Shown: positions 14,879-17,642 of the stretch, piece after piece
Position numbering within the stretch: position 1 is the first letter of the stretch
How the letters are laid out: each line of letters opens with the position of its first letter
Source of the DNA: an uncultured Acholeplasmatales bacterium
GTDB lineage: Bacteria; Bacillota_I; Bacilli_A; ML615J-28; CAG-698
DNA length: 17,642 bases
Direction of reading: 5' to 3'
Assembly: GCA_937877075.1 (NCBI GenBank)
Contig: CALEGD010000038.1
Span: forward strand, 1 to 17,642
Program-made: the position numbers and the translations under genes
Notes under the pieces: generated by a model
Databases searched by the model: none
Told to the model about the DNA's origin: nothing
The model's input: only the letters and a program-made list of their open reading frames with translations

Positions 14879-14906
14879 AATATAATCATTTCTTCGCTCA
14901 TATAAT
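14878..14906 (+). promoter_or_regulatory. Sigma-E-like sporulation promoter before dacB
   Basis: TAATATA (14878-14884) matches five of seven positions of the mother-cell sigma-E -35 consensus TCATATT. After 14 nt comes CATATAAT (14899-14906), one mismatch from the consensus CATACAAT. In B. subtilis dacB is under sigma-E control, which makes this reading attractive. The site also contains two TATAAT (14881 and 14901), neither of which has a good sigma-A -35 at the right distance. Confidence 0.45.
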
Positions 14907-14922
14907 GTTTTTAGGTGAGACA

Positions 14923-15966
14923 ATGAAAAAAGTTTTAATTTTCTTTTTAAGTGTATTTCTTTTTTACGGATGTTTTGAAACTAAAGCATCAAGTTCTACC
15001 AAAGAGGTTCCAATTAATATGAGTGCCGTGGCGGCAATTTTAATGGATAAGGACAGCGGACGAATATTGTACCAAAAGAATATCAATGTCCGTTTTCTTA
15101 CGGCTTCAATATCTAAAATTTTGACTTGTATTGTCGCAATTGAAAACGGAAACTTAGAGGAATATTATGAGGTTGACGAGGAGACGGCAAGACAGGAGGG
15201 ATCAAGTCTTTATCTTGAGTTGGGTGATAAAGTAAAGTTAATAGACCTTCTATATGGTTTGATGCTTAGAAGCGGAAATGATGCTGCTGTCTTAATAGCG
15301 AGGAACCTTTTTAAAAATTATGATCATTTTATCTATATCATGAACGAAACGGCCAAAAGGATTGGGATGAACAATTCGACTTTTTCAAATCCATCTGGGC
15401 TTGATGAAGGCACAGCTAATTTTTCAACCTGCCATGATATGGCACTTTTAATGGCTTATGCCCTAGATAATCATCTTTTCAGAAAAATCTCTTCTACAAG
15501 GACTTATCGGATAATTACCAAAAATGAAATGATTGTTGACTGTTATAATAAACATCATCTTGTCCATTCACTTGACTATGTAACTGGTGGAAAAACCGGA
15601 TACACCACCAGTGCAAAAAGGACACTCGTTACTAGTGCTATGAAAGATGATATGGAGTTAATTGCCATTACGATGAATAGTAATAATGATGACTTCATTG
15701 TTCACCGTCAACTCTTTGAATACGGATTTGAAAATTATAATATGTTTCTGGTGTTAAAAAGACAAATTATTAAAGTCAGTGATAGTTTTTATAAAGCAAC
15801 ACCTGTGATACTTGAAGATATAAAATATCCGGTCATGGTCGATGAAGACGTCAACTGCATTATCCGATTATTAAAAAATCCCGGATCTAAATTAATTATT
15901 GGTCAGGCAATCATTCGTTTAAACGGTAAGGTTGTAAAAAGGGTTGATATTTATAGGTATTATTGA
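14923..15966 (+). CDS. dacB: D-alanyl-D-alanine carboxypeptidase (penicillin-binding protein 5* type)
   Basis: A 347-residue serine peptidase that trims the terminal D-alanine of peptidoglycan side chains outside the membrane. The N-terminus (MKKVLIFFLSVFLFYGC) is a signal sequence. F-Y-G-C17 resembles a weak lipobox, so a lipid anchor is possible, but cleavage near K-A-S is an alternative. The active-site motifs are S62-I-S-K65 (catalytic serine and lysine), S117-G-N119 and K224-T-G226. From about 260 comes the C-terminal domain of this family. ATG 14923 follows AGGTGAG (14912-14918); the in-frame ATG 14905 has no ribosome binding site and lies in the promoter. The order dacB-spmA-spmB followed by rluB matches B. 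subtilis, so I assign the spore-cortex enzyme and not the vegetative one, with moderate certainty. Confidence 0.8.
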   Translation: MKKVLIFFLSVFLFYGCFETKASSSTKEVPINMSAVAAILMDKDSGRILYQKNINVRFLTASISKILTCIVAIENGNLEEYYEVDEETARQEGSSLYLELGDKVKLIDLLYGLMLRSGNDAAVLIARNLFKNYDHFIYIMNETAKRIGMNNSTFSNPSGLDEGTANFSTCHDMALLMAYALDNHLFRKISSTRTYRIITKNEMIVDCYNKHHLVHSLDYVTGGKTGYTTSAKRTLVTSAMKDDMELIAITMNSNNDDFIVHRQLFEYGFENYNMFLVLKRQIIKVSDSFYKATPVILEDIKYPVMVDEDVNCIIRLLKNPGSKLIIGQAIIRLNGKVVKRVDIYRYY

Positions 15967-16544
15967 TGAATAGGATTTGGGTTTTTCTGATTAGCTTTTG
16001 TTTGATTTATGGCATCATCCGTGGTAATTCTGAAAGAATGTTACTCGCGATATTTAATGTTCCGAATAAGACTTTAGAAGTCTTGCTGAGAATCGGGGGC
16101 TTGATCATCTTTTATAATGGTCTGATGCAAATTGCTCTTGACAGTGGTTTAATAACAAAACTTTCACATGTTTTTAAAAGATTAATAGACAAACTCTTTC
16201 CTAGTTTACCGCACTTTAGTCCTGCCCGAGACCATATTTGTCTTTCTTTAGTCGCAAACCTCCTCGGTCTCGGAGTTGCAGGAACACCCAGTACAATCAA
16301 AGCTTTACAGTTAATGAAGGAAGAAAATCAAGGAATTGATGAAGCGACTTCAGAAATGAGTAAATTCATTCTCCTAAACATAACTAGTTTCACCCTCTTT
16401 CCGGTGACCGCCTTAAGCGTCAGAAAAATCTTTTTTTCAAAAATCAATCTCCAATTATTACCCTATTTCAGTCTTTGTTCATTTTTCCTTACGGTCTTCG
16501 CTTTAATAATCTTAAAGATAACGGAAAAGAAAAATGTTCGCTAA
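15966..16544 (+). CDS. spmA: Spore maturation protein A-like membrane protein
   Basis: A 192-residue membrane protein of the nucleoside-recognition (Gate) domain family. It has hydrophobic segments near 4-20, 36-57, 90-105 and 160-183. The family core is visible as C-L-S-L-V-A-N-L-L-G-L-G-V-A-G-T-P-S-T-I-K-A-L. The usual N-A-A-T-P-x-G-x-K-A-M is altered (V-A-G-T-P-S-T-I-K-A-L). It continues F-I-L-L-N-I-T-S-F-T-L-F-P and V-R-K-I-F. In B. subtilis, SpmA and SpmB together support spore core dehydration. ATG 15966 overlaps the dacB stop as TGATG and has no good ribosome binding site, so it is coupled to dacB. Homologues also occur in bacteria that do not sporulate. Confidence 0.85.
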   Translation: MNRIWVFLISFCLIYGIIRGNSERMLLAIFNVPNKTLEVLLRIGGLIIFYNGLMQIALDSGLITKLSHVFKRLIDKLFPSLPHFSPARDHICLSLVANLLGLGVAGTPSTIKALQLMKEENQGIDEATSEMSKFILLNITSFTLFPVTALSVRKIFFSKINLQLLPYFSLCSFFLTVFALIILKITEKKNVR

Positions 16545-17034
16545 TTTATTAATTCTCTCCTATATTTTAGTCGTTATTATTTATGGAATTTTTAAAAGAA
16601 TCAATTGTTTTGATTCTTTTACAAGCGGAGTCAAGGAAGGAACGATTACCGTTCTTAATATGTTTTCATATTTCCTCAGTTTTGTTTTATTGGTCTCACT
16701 AATTGAAAGTTGCGGTTTAATTCAAGATTTGGAAAAAATATTTTCAAACCTTCGTTTTTCACCGCTGATACTGATTCAAATGTTGATGCGACCTATTTCT
16801 AGTGGTTCATCCTATACTTTAATGTTGGAAATTTATGAAGTATATGGGGTTGACAGTTTTTCCGGTATCCTTTCGACTTTTATCCATACCGTCAGTGATG
16901 CATCGATTTATATTATTGTTTTTTATTTTGGTGCTGTCGGGATTAAAAGGTATTCCAAAGTTTTATGGATTGGGATTTTAATTAATCTCTTTGGTTTTAT
17001 CATCTCTTATTTGATTGTGTCGTGGTTATTTTAA
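16534..17034 (+). CDS. spmB: Spore maturation protein B-like membrane protein
   Basis: A 166-residue partner of SpmA, also of the Gate-domain type. Features are F-D-S-F-T-S-G-V-K-E-G near 26-36, then L-M-R-P-I-S-S-G-S-S (about 86-95), Y-G-V-D-S-F-S-G-I-L-S-T and Y-F-G-A-V-G-I-K-R near 128-137. The usual GSTETTFY segment reads TVSDASIY. There are about four membrane segments. The gene overlaps spmA by 11 nt and has only a weak GGAAAAG upstream, so translation is coupled. Together with SpmA it forms a split pair that some bacteria encode as one fused protein. A short terminator follows. Confidence 0.85.
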   Translation: MFANLLILSYILVVIIYGIFKRINCFDSFTSGVKEGTITVLNMFSYFLSFVLLVSLIESCGLIQDLEKIFSNLRFSPLILIQMLMRPISSGSSYTLMLEIYEVYGVDSFSGILSTFIHTVSDASIYIIVFYFGAVGIKRYSKVLWIGILINLFGFIISYLIVSWLF

Positions 17035-17060
17035 ACTGCCGAATAGGGCAGTATTTATTT
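17035..17060 (+). terminator. Probable terminator after spmB
   Basis: ACTGCC (17035-17040) pairs with GGCAGT (17047-17052) around a 6-nt loop, directly behind the spmB stop. The following ATTTATTTT is an interrupted T-tract. Confidence 0.6.
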
Positions 17061-17063
17061 TCC

Positions 17064-17091
17064 TTGTTTTTTTTCAGAAAAAATATATAAT
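17064..17091 (+). promoter_or_regulatory. Possible promoter of rluB
   Basis: TTGTTT (17064-17069), a 16-nt spacer, and TATAAT (17086-17091). The -10 is perfect and the -35 poor. It suggests rluB is transcribed apart from the spm genes. Confidence 0.5.
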
Positions 17092-17132
17092 AATATAAAG
17101 ATGAAGCCAGAATTCTTTGAAAGGAAAATAAA

Positions 17133-17642
17133 ATGGAAAGATTACAGAAGATAATTGCCCAAAGCGGATATTGTTCGAGAAGAAAAGCAGAAGAATTAAT
17201 TAGTTCAGGACAAGTTGTGGTAAATGGCGAAGTTATTACTGAAATGGGATATAAAGCAAATTATGATGATATTATTACTATTAATGGGGAACTAGTAATT
17301 GCCAATCGGGAATATGTCTATCTTTTGATGAACAAACCTCGCTCGGTTATTACTTCAACTTCCGATGAAAAAGGGCGAAAAACTGTTATTTCATTGCTGC
17401 CTGAACGTTATAAAAGGTATCGAATCTTTCCGGTCGGACGTCTTGATTATGATACTAAGGGAGTACTCTTATTAACCAATGACGGTTCTTTTATGAATTT
17501 CTTGGTTGGACCACAATCTGATCTAGAAAAGGAATATCTTGTTCGGGTTCAAGGTATAATATCAAAGAAAGAACTAAAAGTTCTTGAAAAAGGTATCCGA
17601 ATCGGCGACAGAGTGATCATACAGCGCGCCGGCGATGTCATC
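17133..17642 (+). CDS. rluB: Pseudouridine synthase RluB-type, N-terminal 170 residues
   Basis: The gene is incomplete at the right edge. Residues 1-60 form an S4 RNA-binding domain (MERLQKIIAQSGYCSRRKAEELI). The catalytic part follows, with LMNKPRSVITS and the RsuA/RluB/E/F signature GRLDYDTKGVLLLTNDG, in which D105 is the catalytic aspartate. It then has EKEYLVRV. The enzyme converts a uridine of 23S rRNA (position 2605 in E. coli) to pseudouridine. The start is ATG 17133, preceded by AAAGGAAA (17119-17126). In B. subtilis the same gene (ypuL) follows dacB-spmA-spmB. RluB is preferred to RsuA or RluF because of this context. Confidence 0.9.
   Translation, partial: MERLQKIIAQSGYCSRRKAEELISSGQVVVNGEVITEMGYKANYDDIITINGELVIANREYVYLLMNKPRSVITSTSDEKGRKTVISLLPERYKRYRIFPVGRLDYDTKGVLLLTNDGSFMNFLVGPQSDLEKEYLVRVQGIISKKELKVLEKGIRIGDRVIIQRAGDVI

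Noticed and set aside
1..17642. Mycoplasma-type genetic code, tRNA genes, CRISPR arrays
   Set aside because: TGA works as stop in several core genes and Trp is TGG; I saw no cloverleaf pattern in the gaps and no regularly spaced repeats.

Overview
The window comes from a low-GC bacterium of the Bacillota type that is not a Mycoplasma. All genes lie on the plus strand. TGA ends obgE, mutL, dacB and miaA, and tryptophan is written TGG, so the standard bacterial code (table 11) applies. Promoters are classic sigma-A (TTGACT-17 nt-TATAAT and several TG-n-TATAAT). Ribosomal protein L27 carries the cleavable N-terminal extension, and the gene for its protease (Prp) sits between rplU and rpmA, an arrangement typical of Bacillota and relatives. 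A dacB-spmA-spmB-rluB block resembles the Bacillus subtilis order and hints at a spore-forming or formerly spore-forming lineage. I cannot name the species.

Left end (1-2445): this looks like accessory DNA. It is AT-rich with few CG dinucleotides, unlike the core genes to the right. It opens with a perfect 32-bp inverted repeat. Next come broken coding remnants, the first resembling the C-terminal half of a nucleotidyltransferase of the sort found near peptide-antibiotic exporters, then an intact 597-residue exporter-type ABC transporter and a strong terminator. It may be the tail of a RiPP-type (lasso peptide or similar) locus cut off by the window edge. Positions 2349-2717 hold the terminator, a gene remnant and the promoter of the next gene.

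Core region (2659-8265): a GNAT-like acetyltransferase gene is followed by the rplU-prp-rpmA operon behind a leader that can mask its own ribosome binding site. Then come the ribosome-assembly GTPase gene obgE, an ECF-transporter substrate-binding membrane protein, and a Gfo/Idh/MocA-type oxidoreductase with a cysteine cluster. Most units have their own promoter and terminator.

Repair and tRNA modification region (8301-13692): mutS, mutL and miaA form a tight operon. MutL has the endonuclease motifs of methyl-independent mismatch repair. mutL and miaA overlap as TGATG.

Right region (13689-17642): a Fic-family protein has lost the catalytic histidine and the acidic metal-binding residue but keeps its fold landmarks and a C-terminal winged-helix-like domain. 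It is driven by an extended -10 promoter so close to the gene that the mRNA is almost leaderless. It is followed by dacB (spore-cortex type D,D-carboxypeptidase) with a sigma-E-like promoter, spmA and spmB (overlapping genes), and the start of rluB, which runs off the window. The degenerate Fic/winged-helix protein is the most unusual item in the window.
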